From: Stomoxys calcitrans
Taxonomy: Eukaryota; Arthropoda; Insecta; Diptera; Muscidae
NCBI RefSeq assembly: GCF_963082655.1
Contig: NC_081554.1
Location: forward strand, 94,246,245 to 94,310,244
Length of the DNA: 64,000 nucleotides
Reading direction: 5' to 3'
Shown here: in pieces, positions 11,851 through 22,892 of the stretch
Layout: each line of letters starts with the position of its first letter
Numbering within the stretch: position 1 is the first letter of the stretch
Made by a program: the position numbers and the translations under genes
The notes under the pieces: generated by a model
Told to the model about the DNA's origin: nothing
What the model saw: the letters and a program-made list of their open reading frames with translations, nothing else
Database searches by the model: none

Positions 11851-12958
11851 TTTATAGCCTCCACCATAGGATGGGGGTATACTAATTTCGTCATTCTGTT
11901 TGTAACACCTCGAAATATGAGTCTGAGACCCCATAAAGTATATATATTCTTGATCGTCATGACATTTTAAGACGATCTAGCCATATCCGTCCGTCTGTCT
12001 GTCAAAGCACGCTAATTTTCGAAAGAGTAAAGCTAGGCGGTTGAAATTTTGCACAAATACTTTTTATTAGTAAATGGGCCAAATAGGTCCATGTTTTGAT
12101 ATAGCTGCTATTTAAACCGATCTTGGGTCTTGACTTCTTGAGCCTCTAGCAATTATCGTCCGATGGATAATTGACCAAAACATGGCCAGTTTTGGTGTCA
12201 CTTCATGGCCAGTTTTGTTGTCGGTTCATAACCTGATATAGCTGCCATATAAACCGATCATTGGTATTGATTTCTTCAGCTTTTAGAGGGCGTAATTCTT
12301 ATCCGACTCGGCTGTAATTTTGCAGGAGGTATTCTGTAATGACTTTCAATAGCTGTGCCAAGTATGGTTCAAATCGGTTCATAACCTGATTTAGCTGCCA
12401 TATAAACCTATCATGGGTCTTGACTTTTTCAGCTTTTAGAGGGCGCAAGTCTTATCCAAATTGGCCGTAATTTTACAATTGGTGTTTAGGTATTACTTCT
12501 AACAACTGTGCTAAGTATGGTTTAAATCGGTTCATAACCTGCCATAGCTGCCATATAAACCGATCTGGGATATTGACTTCATGAGCCTGAAACTTTGTAC
12601 AACGACTTCTCCCATGACCTTCAAATACGTGTCCAATATGGTCTGAATCGATCTATAGATTGATACAGCTTCCATATAAACCAATCTCCCGATTTTGCTT
12701 CTTGTGTGCCTTCAAAGCGCAATTCTTATCTGAATGGACTGAAATATTTCACAATGACTTCTACAATGTTCAGCATTCAATTCATTTTTGGTCCGAATCG
12801 GACTATAACTTGATATAGCTTCAATACCATAACAGATCTTATTCATTATTCTTTGTTTGCCTAAAAAAAGAAACCGCGCAAAAAAACTCGACAAACGCTA
12901 TTTATGGTGGAGGGGATATAAGATTCGGCCCGGCCGAACTTAGCAGGCTCTTACTTCT
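11851..12958 (-). repeat. DINE-1-like element, subfamily A, complete
   Basis: Minus-strand copy: the 3' terminus at 11856 (CCTCCACCATAGGATGGGGG) and the 5' terminus near 12955 (GGCCCGGCCGAACTTAGC in reverse). Several internal units with reverse-oriented CTTGACTTCTTGAGC-type motifs are visible. About 1.1 kb, non-coding. Confidence 0.75.
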
Positions 12959-13116
12959 TTTAGTTATTTCTATGAACCACTTTTTTTCTGAGTGTGCATA
13001 TCTTTCACGATATATGTAAACTTCATGGCCTGTATAATACACAATTTTAATCGGATTTTCCGCAAATTTTCGACACCATAATATGTGTACAAAATTTCGT
13101 TGACATCTGATCCGAT

Positions 13117-13280
13117 TAAGGCGCCCCGGTAGCCGAGTTGGTAGCGTGCTCGGATTACCAGTGCGGGGGTCGTGGGTTCGATTCCCATTAAAGACCTTGG
13201 TCGGTCGCTACTGTGGTATTACAATGGACTTAAATTGTCTAAGTGAGTCTATAAAGGACTGTCAGTCTAACCTAGGTATA
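13117..13280 (+). mobile_element. tRNA-derived SINE (family 2) with LINE-like 3' tail
   Basis: The head resembles a tRNA: box A TAGCCGAGTTGG at about 13129 and box B GGGTTCGATTCC at about 13175. The 3' acceptor arm does not pair with the 5' arm, so it is not a functional tRNA gene. The last 60 bp (CAATGGAC, then TGTCTAAGTGAGTCT, then TAACCTAGGTA) align with the 3' terminus of the LINE at 26243-31190. This suggests the SINE borrowed that tail for recognition by the LINE's reverse transcriptase. Confidence 0.7.
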
Positions 13281-14490
13281 GCTTCTACATGTATCCTTCA
13301 TCCAGCATGTTCAGCTGTGATTGCAGTAGTTAATATTGATACAATGAAAATATCCAAAAATGGTCCTATCGGAAACACATTCGGCAAATATGTTTCACAT
13401 TTTAGCCAAATCCTTTTTACCCGACTTAGCTAATATTTACTAATTTTATGACTTTAAATTGGTCCAAATGCTAGCTATACACAAATGATCCGATATCAAG
13501 GGATCTCAAGGTCAATGAATAGGAAATTAACTATATTTGCTGCACAATGTTCGGGCTAACCGATGGAGTCGGTAACCCTTTCCTTTTGAATCGTTCATCT
13601 ATATTTAAAAGCATATTTACACAGCAAAAATGGATACAGAACCCAAATGAACGAGCAGCACCACCAGAAGTAGTTTTGAAAAACAAAAAAGAACAAAAGA
13701 ATTAAAAGACGAGGAAGAAGATGTCCCTTACATTGGCTTAGAAATGACAAACGTCATTTGAAATGAGACGGCATTATAAAAATCTCCTCTAAACACCCAC
13801 ACTCTAGGCAAGCAATTGGAATGTTTGTTTGTTTGTTTGCCTGAAAGAATAATGCAATGAAGAGAGGGTGGTCTGAGCACAACTCCCACTATTCATGTCA
13901 ATATAAGGTTTATATGCCAATCCATACTTATATATGTATGTATATGTATATTAAATGTAAATGTGTTCGTTGGCTAGTTATAACTAATAAAAGGCGTGTT
14001 TATTCATCTCTTCCCTCATGGCGCAGAATCGTGAGTACAATAAGTTTTATGTAAATATGTGTATTGTTTCTCGCATTTGCATTGTGCTCAATCATTGATG
14101 GATATGTAATTACTATAGTAGTTGTTACTCTGTAATTCTAGTAATTTATACACGCAAAAAAATAAAACGTTAAGCATATCTTTGAGACAAACAAATCACT
14201 TTTTTTGGGGAAATATTTTTTTTATTGTATCTGTGTTACATTTCTCCCTACTGTAGAACACCACTTTTTAACATTTATAGTCAAAACCTTTAGGAACTTC
14301 ATTTGCAGTAGATGGTAGCACCTTAACCTTTAACTGGCTACGTGGTAGGAAATTTTACACCCTGAACCCTTTGTTGTTTAACAACATCCTTCTTTCTCAA
14401 TTTTGCAATCCAGTCGTATCTTCTCATTTTATTGTCTTGGTTAAGCTCCAATTACACCATAATCATATGAGCTGTCACTTTCTGTATTCA
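13281..14490. other. Unassigned sequence
   Basis: 1.2 kb without a supported gene. It contains short simple repeats (TTTGTTTG at about 13823, TATGTATGTATATG at about 13933) and otherwise unique-looking AT-rich DNA. Confidence 0.4.
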
Positions 14491-15659
14491 TAACAAGTAA
14501 GAGCGTGCTAAGTCGGCCGGGCCGAATCTTAAATACCCTCCACCATCGCATTTGACGAGTTCTTTGCGCGGTATCTCTTTTTAGGCAAACATAGAATATT
14601 GAATAAGAACTGTTATGCTATTGGAGCAATATCAAGTTATAGTCCGGTTCGGACCATAAACGAATGGTGAACATTGTAGAAGTCATTGTGTTATATTTCA
14701 GTTCATTCGGATAAGAATTGCGCCTTGTAGGGGCTCAAGATGCAACATCGGGAAATAGGTTTATATGGGAGCTGTATCAAGCTATTAATCGATTCAGACC
14801 ATATTAGACACGTATGTTGAAGGTCATGAGAGAAGCCGTTGTACAAAATTTCTGCCAAATCGAATGATAATTGCGCCCTCTAGAGGCTCAAGAAGTCAAA
14901 ATCCCAGATCGGTTTATATGGCAGCTATATCAGGTTATGTACCGATTTGCGCCATACTTAGCACAGTTATTGGAAGTCTTAACAAAACACCTCATGCAAA
15001 ATTTCACCCAAATCGGACGAGAATTGCGCGCTCTATTGGCTCAAGAAGTCAAGATCCAAGATCGGTTTATATGACAGCTATACCAGATCATGAACCGATT
15101 TGAATTATACTTAGCACAGTTATTGAAAGTGATACGAAAACACTTCTTGCAAGATTTCAGTCAAATTGGACGAGACTTGCGCCCTCTAGAGCCTCAAGAA
15201 GTCAAGACTCATGATCGGTTTATATGACAGCTATACCAGATCATGAACCGATTTGAATTATACTTAGCACAGTTGTTGGAAGTGATACCGAAACTCCACG
15301 TGCAAAATTTCAGTCATATTAGACGAGAATTGCGCCATCTAGAGGCTCAAGAAGTCAAGACCCAAGATCGATTTATAAGGCAGCTGTATCAAAACGTGGA
15401 TCGATTTGGCCCATTGACATTCCCAAATGACCTACACTAATAAGAAATATTTGTGCAAAATTTCAAGCGGCTACCTTTACTCCTTCAAAAGTTAGCGTGC
15501 TTTCGACAGACAGAAGGTCGGACGAAAGTGGCTAGATCGACTTAAAATGACATGACGATCAAGAATATATATACTTTATGGGGTCTCAGACGCATATTTC
15601 AAGGTGTTACAAACAGAGTGACGAAATTAATATACCCCCATCCTATGGTGGAGGGTACA
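14491..15659 (+). repeat. DINE-1-like element, subfamily A, complete
   Basis: 5' signature TAAGAGCGTGCTAAG then CGGCCGGGCCGAATC at 14500-14530; 3' signature CATCCTATGGTGGAGGGTAC at 15638-15658. The interior has six to seven diverged units with GATCGGTTTATATGACAGC and GGCTCAAGAAGTCAAG. The usual GACGGACGG microsatellite is reduced to GAAGGTCGGACG. Confidence 0.75.
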
Positions 15660-15870
15660 AAAATATCTTATGTACATCTACTCAGAAAAAATGAAAAACT
15701 ATGTTCAATTAAGAAATTTGCGCATTCAGCAAAAAAAAATTGCTGAATTCAGACCTATAGGGGAATTTTTATTATTGATTAACAATTTAGCAATTTGGTT
15801 TTATTATAAGCTCAAAAATCCAATTGAAGTGGTTATTAACTCAATAAACCATTCATTTGAAATTTGCCAT

Positions 15871-17213
15871 TATTATACCCACCACCGAAGGATGGGGGTA
15901 TATTAATTTTGTCATTCACTTTGCAACACATCGAAATATCCATTTCCGACCCTATAAAGTATATATATTCTTGATCGTCGTAAAAAACGATCTAGCCATG
16001 TCTGTCCGTCTGTCTGTTGAAATCACGCTACAGTCTTTAAGAATAGAAATATTGAACTGAAACTTTGCATAGATTCTTTTTTTAAGGTCGTTGACCCATA
16101 AAAGCCACATTTATTATCCGATTTTGCTGAAATTCGGGACAGTGAGTTGTGTAAGGCTACTCGATATTCTTCTTCAATTTGGCCCGATCGGTTCAGATTT
16201 GGATATGACTGCCATATAGACCGATCTCTCGTTTTAAGGTCTTGGGCATATAAAAGTCGCATTTATTGATCGATTTTGCCAAAATTTGGTACAGTGAGTT
16301 GTGTTAGGCCGCTCAATATCTTTCTTCAATTTGGCCCTGATCGGTCCAGATTTGGATATAGCTGTCATATAGACCGATATCTCGTGTTAAGGTCTTGGGC
16401 CCAAAAAGGGACATTTATTGTCCGATGTCGCCGAAATTTAGAACAGTGAGTTGTGTAAGACACTCGACAATTTTATGCAATTCGGCCCAGGTCGGTCCAG
16501 GTTTGTATATAGCTGCCATATAGACCGATTTCCCGATTTAAGGTCTTGGGGCCATAAAAAGCGCATTTATTTGGAACTGTGAGTTGTGCTAGACTCTTCG
16601 ATATCCCTCTTCAATTTGGCCTAGATCGGTTCTGATTTGGATATAGCTGCCATATAGACCAATCTCTTGCTTTAAAGTCTTGGCCCCATAAAAGGCACAT
16701 TTATAATTCGATTTCCCTGAAATTTTGACACAGTGACTTATGTTAGGCTTTTCTGTATTGTATATGGTTCAGATCGGTCTATATTTGCCAATTTTTTTTT
16801 TTTTTTTTTTGCCATAGAAACCGATCTTGGATCTTGGCTTCTTGAGCCGCTGTAGGGCGCAATTCTTATCCGATTTGGCAGAAATTTTGTACAACGGCTT
16901 CTCCTATGACCTTCAACATACTTGTCCAATATGGCCTGAATCGATCTATAGCTTGATACAGCTCCCATATAAACCTATCTCCCGATTTTGCTTCTTGAGT
17001 GCCTTCAAGGCGCAATTCTTATCCGAATGAACTGAAATATTAGACAATGAATTCTACAATGTTCTGCATTCATTTATGGTCTGTATCGGACTATAGCTTG
17101 ATATAGCTCCAATAGCATAACAGTTCTTATTCATTAGTCTTTGTTTGCCTAAAAAGAGATAAAGAGATATAAGAGATTCGGCCCGGCCGAACTTAGCACA
17201 CTCTTACTTGTTT
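15871..17213 (-). repeat. Mosaic DINE-1-like element (B-type 3' half, A-type 5' half)
   Basis: Minus strand. The 3' terminus at 15876 (ACCCACCACCGAAGGATGGG) and the units from 15960 to about 16790 are subfamily B. From about 16812 to 17213 the units and the 5' terminus (GGCCCGGCCGAACTTAGCAC) are subfamily A. The switch falls at a homopolymer T run (about 16793-16810). It is one element by its ends but built from two subfamilies. Confidence 0.65.
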
Positions 17214-17342
17214 CTGAGTAATACGGGCCTTTCGCGTTTCTGATTTTCGGGATTGTACTGAGTAAAAAGCTCCACTAGAAGAACATACGTCTACGATGAA
17301 AATCAAGCCTCCAGATTTTAATTTCTCAGATTTTTGTCACTT

Positions 17343-17926
17343 TTTTTTTGCAAATCGGCAGATCGGTCTATGTGCAGCTATATCGAAATATAGCCCGATT
17401 TGGACCACATTCGGTTCAAGCATCTGTAGGCATAGTTTAACTTACCGTTCCAAATTTAAGGAAAATTTATAATGGATATTGAAAAGAAAGGTATTAAAAG
17501 CGAAATCGGGTAATAAATGAGGCAATTATGGGCTTAAGACTAAAAGTCGGCAGATCGGTCTATATGGCAACTATATCGAAATATATTCGGTTCGGACATC
17601 ACAAGACAAAGTACAACTCACTGGCCCAACTTACAACGAAATCGGGTAACAAATTTGGCTTTTATGTATTTTTGACTGCTGACCACAGTGCGCTGGTCAC
17701 GTTTCAAATATTAAATTCGATGGAAGGTTTGTATGGGAGGTATATCAGGCTACGGACCGACGTGGGCCATAATTACCATGAATGTTGGAAGTCTAACCAC
17801 AAGTCATCGTACAAAGCTTTAACCAAATCGAATAATAATAGCGCCCTATAGAGGCTCAAGAAGTCAAATCGGGAAACCAGTTTTGGGCTATATCAACTAT
17901 TATACTACTATATCAATTATTATATA
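17343..17926 (+). repeat. DINE-1-like internal units (B then A type), ends missing
   Basis: A T run at 17341-17350 is followed by B-type units (AGATCGGTCTATGTGCAGC, AAATCGGGTAATAAATG) and, after 17720, A-type units (GAGGCTCAAGAAGTCAAATC). Neither terminus is present. The mariner relic at 17927 abuts it. Confidence 0.55.
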
Positions 17927-18824
17927 CAAAGAGTGATTTTTTAGCTATTATTTTTTGGCAACACTGCCAAGATGACGCACGTTTCGATCTTTGTTTCACA
18001 GTCAAACATCTTCAGTTTGGTCTATAATTTTACCATGAATCGTCTTACAAACGAACAACCCTTAAAAATTACTTGATTTTATTATAAAAATGTGTGCTCT
18101 GTTAAGAAGGTTCATCGCGCGAAAAATTGTGTTCAGCAACGAATCTCATTTTTAGCTCAATGGGTGCGTAAATAAGCAGAATTCTCGATTTTGGAATGAA
18201 GATCAGCCAGAAGCATTGCCAGAGCTACTAATGCATCGAGAAAAGTCACAGTTTGGTGCGGTTTATGGGCTGGTGGCATCATTGGACCGTACTTCTTTAA
18301 AGATTATGCCAATCGTAACGTAACTGTGAATGGTGAGCGCTATCGTGAGATTATATCTGTTTCGCCCTAAATGCAAGAGCTTGACTTGGATGACATTTGG
18401 TTCTAACGAGACGGTGCCACCTGTCACACAGCACGCGTAACAATGAACTTATTGAGAGGCGAGTTTGGTAAACATTTAATTTTATGTTCGGTACCGGCTA
18501 TGTGGTCGCCCAGATCGTGCGATTTAACGCATTTTAATTAATGTTCATGTCTATACAGACAAGCCCGCTTCAATTGACGCATTGTAATACAACATTAAAT
18601 CATTTATTCGTGAGATACCGTCCGAAATGTTGGAAAGAGCATGCCAAAAATGAACTAAGCGGATGGACCATTTGAGGCGCAGTCATGGTCAACATTTGCA
18701 TGAATCTTCAAACATTTAATTATATAGACCGTAATATCGATTCAAATAAAGATTTCACGCATTTTTCTGAATTTTATGTGTTTTTGAAAAAAATTTCCTA
18801 TAGCTCTTAAAAAATCACACTTTG
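17927..18824 (+). pseudogene. mariner-like transposon with broken transposase
   Basis: About 900 bp with terminal inverted repeats: CAAAGAGTGATTTTTTAGC at the left and the complement of CAAAGTGTGATTTTTTAAG at the right, next to a TA on the left. A transposase start is readable at 18035 (MNRLTNEQPLKIT), then the frame jumps to the catalytic region (NGCVNKQNSRFWNEDQPEAL at about 18150-18215) and on to a C-terminal part. Stops and frameshifts are frequent, and the region between the N-terminus and the catalytic core is deleted. It belongs to the same transposase family as the foldback elements at 36287 and 49572. Confidence 0.8.
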
Positions 18825-19575
18825 ATATTGAATATGAACCTTTAAAAGGATTTCATTATGCCGCGAAAGATGAGGACAATCTCTTACGGGGTACAATATG
18901 GGCTGTCGATAAGTTGATAGTCAGTATGGTGGGAGGGTAAAGATCCAAAGCAACAACCTTACATCTTATCTTGATCGCTTATCTTATAACGCCATATATT
19001 CGGGTTCACAAACTCGCTAACACTATTACGCATACACACACACACACACACACATTACATATGACGCAAGAGGTACCTTACACTTTACTTCTATGCGGAC
19101 TTATCCAAATTACTCTCCGAAGGAAAAAGAAATGCCCCAAGACTGGTCACGGCCGGGCCAGAAGTTAGCCAGCTCCGGAGGGGGCTGAACCAGTTGGGTC
19201 AACCGTCACACACTATCTGTCACAATCAGTGTTCGATGCAACTCTCATTGTGTGTGAATTACTAGTTTGCGTCATTTTTCGTTTTTTGTGTGTTATGGCT
19301 CTTATAGTTATTACTATAATGCATACACACAGCCGAACGTTATGAAAACAGATAGTGTACTCCGCGATATAAAATTATCAGCTGTTTGCGGTACACTGCC
19401 TGTAAATGAATTTATCTTGGGTATACATGCTTATCTCTTGCTCTGCAGAAGCAACATTTGGTTCTGCTGCCTCTATCGATATAATGAAAAAGTCGTCTTT
19501 TTGATTTTTTTGTGCCATTGAAAGTCGACTTCGACTTGTTTACACAAAATGTCAATTAATCGAAATTCGACCTTT
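18825..19575. other. Unassigned sequence
   Basis: No gene or named repeat recognised, apart from the dinucleotide microsatellite listed separately at 19034-19056. Confidence 0.4.
19034..19056. repeat. (AC)n microsatellite
   Basis: Uninterrupted AC dinucleotide run of about 11 units. Confidence 0.95.
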
Positions 19576-19843
19576 ATGGAAAGTTTACATGGCACATCAT
19601 AATGCGTGATCGTGTTATTGTATTGATGATTTTATCGTCATTTTGATTTTATCGATTATTGACACCAGTCTTTTAAACAGAAATAGGTAATCACTACTAG
19701 ACAGTTGATGAAAGTAAATAAAAGAAGAAAATAAAGAAAAAAAATTAAATAAATGAAGAAATTGTTGTATCGGTTTTAGGAAATATGTTATTAATTTGTA
19801 CACGTAATGAATGAGCGTTTGATGTGCCATGTAAAGTTTCCAT
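19576..19843. mobile_element. Small MITE with about 24-bp terminal inverted repeats
   Basis: The left end ATGGAAAGTTTACATGGCAC pairs with the right end GTGCCATGTAAAGTTTCCAT (one mismatch across about 24 bp). The 268-bp unit has no coding capacity. It lies about 200 bp upstream of the Derlin-1 start codon. The superfamily is not clear because no target-site duplication could be seen. Confidence 0.6.
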
Positions 19844-20049
19844 GAAATCCACATAAAGTTTCCAATAGAAACACGTATGTTTTCATAACTGTCAAATCAT
19901 CCAATCATTAAGCTGCTAGATATTTGTGGAACAAATAAAAATAATCAAAAAGTATTTAATAATAAAAGAAACCAACAAGTGCATAAAATTGACTTAGCAA
20001 ACTACATATATTACTTGTCACTCGTGGCGTTTTGATAACAGCAACGACC

Positions 20050-20949
20050 ATGGCAGATGCAGGGCAATGGTTCAAGCAGCTGCCAAGATTCACCAGATAC
20101 TGGCTGGCGGGTACCATCTCGATGAGTCTGCTGACTCGGTTTGGAGTATTGCCACTGCAACACATGTATCTGGCTCGGGACTTGGTCCTAACCAAAATGC
20201 ATTTATGGCGCTGTGCAACAAGTCTTTTTGTCTACCCACTGACACCATCAACAGGATTTCACTTCCTTATCAATTGCTATTTCATCACCCAGTATAGTGC
20301 TCGTTTGGAGAAGGATCAATTTGGTCGAAGTCCCGCAGATTATTTATACCTGCAATTAATTGTGTCCGCTGTGGCAGTGTTGGGTGGTTTGCTTTTCAAT
20401 GTGGCATTCCTAATGGATCTACTGGTTGTGGCTGTGACGTACATCTGGTGTCAACTTAATAAAGAAGTAATTGTTAACTTTTGGTTTGGCAGTCGCTTCA
20501 AGGCCATATATTTACCATGGGTGCTGGCGGGTATGGAGTTAATATTCCAAGGGTAATTTGTACAACTTAAGCTTGTATCATTCACATTTCTAAAACATTG
20601 AACTATTTATTATTGTAGGTCCATTGCATCATTAATAGGTATCTTCATAGGTCACTTTTATTATTTCCTCAAATTCCAATATCCCCAAGAGCTGGGAGGT
20701 AATGCTTTTCTCGAAACTCCCAGCATACTGTAAGTATAAAATATATACATTTGTACGTCCATACGCCAGTAAAGATGTTTTGTTTATTTTGGTCACAGCA
20801 AACAATATGTACCCGATATTAGCGGAGGAGTAAGCTACTTTGGTGTACCACCGGCAAGTAGAGCCGACCAAAGACCCGCTGCTGGCGGTGGCGGCGGCGG
20901 CGGTGGTTTTCCTAATGCCTGGGGCCGTGGCAATACTTTGGGTCGTTAA
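20050..20949 (+). CDS. Der-1: Derlin-1 (ER-associated degradation membrane protein)
   Basis: Exons 20050-20552, 20619-20729 and 20799-20949 join in phase to give 254 residues; introns of 66 and 69 bp have GT/AG ends. Derlins are rhomboid pseudoproteases of the ER membrane that help retrotranslocate misfolded proteins and bring in the p97/VCP ATPase. Seen here: an N-terminus like other Derlins (GQWFKQLPRFTRYW), the WR motif in the first loop (MHLWRCATS), FHFLINCYFITQYS, the LEKDQFGRSPADYLYL segment, several hydrophobic spans, a GxxxG in the last membrane span (GIFIG), and a C-terminal p97-binding SHP-like box (WGRGNTLGR). The catalytic Ser-His pair of active rhomboids is absent, as expected. 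I chose the ATG at 20050 because CCATGG context and MADAG match the family; in-frame upstream codons give no ATG. A run of eight glycines lies before the SHP box. Confidence 0.93.
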
Positions 20950-21384
20950 ATATTTTTAATTAATTCCTTTAATACTTACCCAACTATACATTTTTTACAC
21001 GTTGTAATATGTACTGAATTTGTAATCTATACTACGAAATTTATTTTGAAATTTATTTATTTTTTGTGGATATCTTCAAATGACATCATACATCTTAGAA
21101 TTAACAACATATTGCTAGGGAAAAGTAGTTAAAGATCAACAAAAAGAAATTTGTAAAAAGAAAACAAAAATATTAACGAAACGGAATATTTTTTCATTAA
21201 GGCTAGGGCGAATTGAAAAGAAAGCGTTCATGAAATATATAGTGTAATTTAAATAAAAAGACTACTCATAATTTTTACGACTATTAGTAAGAAGTTGTTG
21301 CAGTGTGTTGTGTTCGTCTGCTCGATTCTGTTGAGTATCTAGATTCAGGAACTCACAGCATATATACTCAACATTGAATCAGCC
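20950..21384 (+). promoter_or_regulatory. Derlin-1 3' flank with a candidate poly(A) signal
   Basis: After the stop codon the sequence is AT-rich. The first canonical AATAAA is at 21252-21257, about 300 bp downstream, a plausible polyadenylation signal. No terminal processing site can be proven from sequence. Confidence 0.45.
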
Positions 21385-21590
21385 AGCTGAATCTGGAAAT
21401 TGACAGGGTAGTCAACGAACATAAGCGGAATTTGTGGCTAGAACATTTGGAGCAATGTAAGCTGTGGTCTACTGCTAAGTCACTAACGAACCACGGTAGA
21501 CGGCACCACAGAACGTCCGCCACTTTTGGTGACGTAACTGACGGATCCGAAGAGATGCGCCAGGTTGTCCAACGGTCAATTTATTTCTAA
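21385..21590 (+). mobile_element. Non-LTR retrotransposon fragment (endonuclease-RT linker)
   Basis: A continuous plus-strand reading frame encodes a linker typical of jockey-clade ORF2: NEHKRNLWLEHLEQC, KLWSTAKSLTN, ATFGDVTD. It is cut off on both sides, opposite in strand to the RT fragment that follows. Confidence 0.65.
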
Positions 21591-21639
21591 TTAATCAATC
21601 AAGCTCCCGTAGTGGAATATACATTGATAGGTCGGAAGT

Positions 21640-22850
21640 TTCATTTCACAAAATAAAAAAATATTTAGAATTTAAACCCATGAACATACTATCGATCTGG
21701 GGAATTTTTCAAACATTAACATAAAAAATAAAAAAAAAAACTTAACATATAAAAACTAAAATAAAGAAGCATATTGTCGAAAGGAAAGATTTTAAAATAT
21801 GACTTAATAAAATCTATGACAATAAAATACAGCAAAAGTGACCGTAGCTGCTTAAAGAACGGCAATAAAGAATAACTGCTTACAGCTAAATTTTTTAAAT
21901 GCTGCGGTAAAGAATTCCATGGACGCCAAACCCGATTATGGCAAGATCTTTCAAGAATAGTACTATTGTAACGTTCAATAAGTATGTGGGAGTTTCTGCT
22001 ACTAGGTAGAAAGTTGATAGAGTTAAACGAATAAGAGGGCTGTCCATATTATGTAATGCTCAAATGAGCATTCGAGAAATTCAATCTTAAAACATTGGTA
22101 ATCGCTGCGGAAGTGAATACCATAGACGTAACGTAAAATTCTATGAAAACAGGATAAGAGCATACGATGATTACAGAAATTTGCTGTGGAATTATAGGAG
22201 AATGCACTAAGAAACGTTTAATATACACTGGAAGAATTAAATTTAAATAATACAATCTAATTTATTTTAGAATTGACATGTGAATTTCCACGATGTGTCC
22301 AAATCAAAACCAAGAAGTGAAGCCGACTCCCTTGTATCAATAGTAGAATTCTGTACTGTCAGGTGGTATAAAGGAATATTGCGATTATTAGAAAATACCA
22401 AACATTCCGTTTTATCCATCTTCATAAGGATTCTATTTAAAGTTGCCCACTCGCAGACTTGACCAATGTCTTCATTCAATTAGTTAAGGCATACCTCAAT
22501 GGGTTCGTTGCTAGATGCAAATAGCTGAATATCATCGACATATATACTCAGCATTGGTGCCGAATCCATCTATGGATGTCATTAACGTATAACATAAAAA
22601 GAAGCGGGCCTAAAAAGTATCCCTGTGGAACGCCGTTAGAAATATGGGAAGAGTTGAAGACTACACCATTAGATAATACATATAAATTGGGAACGATTAT
22701 ATAAAAACGATTGAATGAGATTGCAAGCCGTATGTGAAAATTTAAAATGAGAATATTGTTTTGAAAGCAAAATTGTGTGATCAATAGAATCAGTTTGGGT
22801 ATTGCGAGGGCACAGGCATTTTTTCCATAAAGACATTGCCTGACATTTTC
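21640..22850 (-). mobile_element. Non-LTR retrotransposon fragment (RT catalytic core to C-terminus)
   Basis: On the minus strand, from about 22784, the RT domain B motif (NGVPQGYFLGPLLFMLYVND) is followed near 22550 by the catalytic YVDD box (LSIYVDDIQLFASSNEP). Next comes the DIxxxCEWATxNxxxxxxxKTECLVF segment (22480-22270). Near 21960-21850 the typical C-terminus of a CR1/Jockey-like RT is seen (WRPWNSLPQHLKNL, SLLPFFKQL). Frameshifts break it into pieces. The 3' terminus was not located. Confidence 0.75.
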
Positions 22851-22892
22851 AGTCAGATGTAAAACATCCCGAGAGTGATAGTGATAGGGCTA

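Noticed and set aside
13117..13200. Possible tRNA gene (good box A and box B)
   Set aside because: The acceptor arm does not pair, no clear anticodon loop can be folded, and the sequence continues into a LINE-like tail; it is a SINE head.
20032..20049. Upstream extension of Derlin-1 by six codons
   Set aside because: It would start at a TTG codon; the ATG at 20050 has a good context and matches family length.
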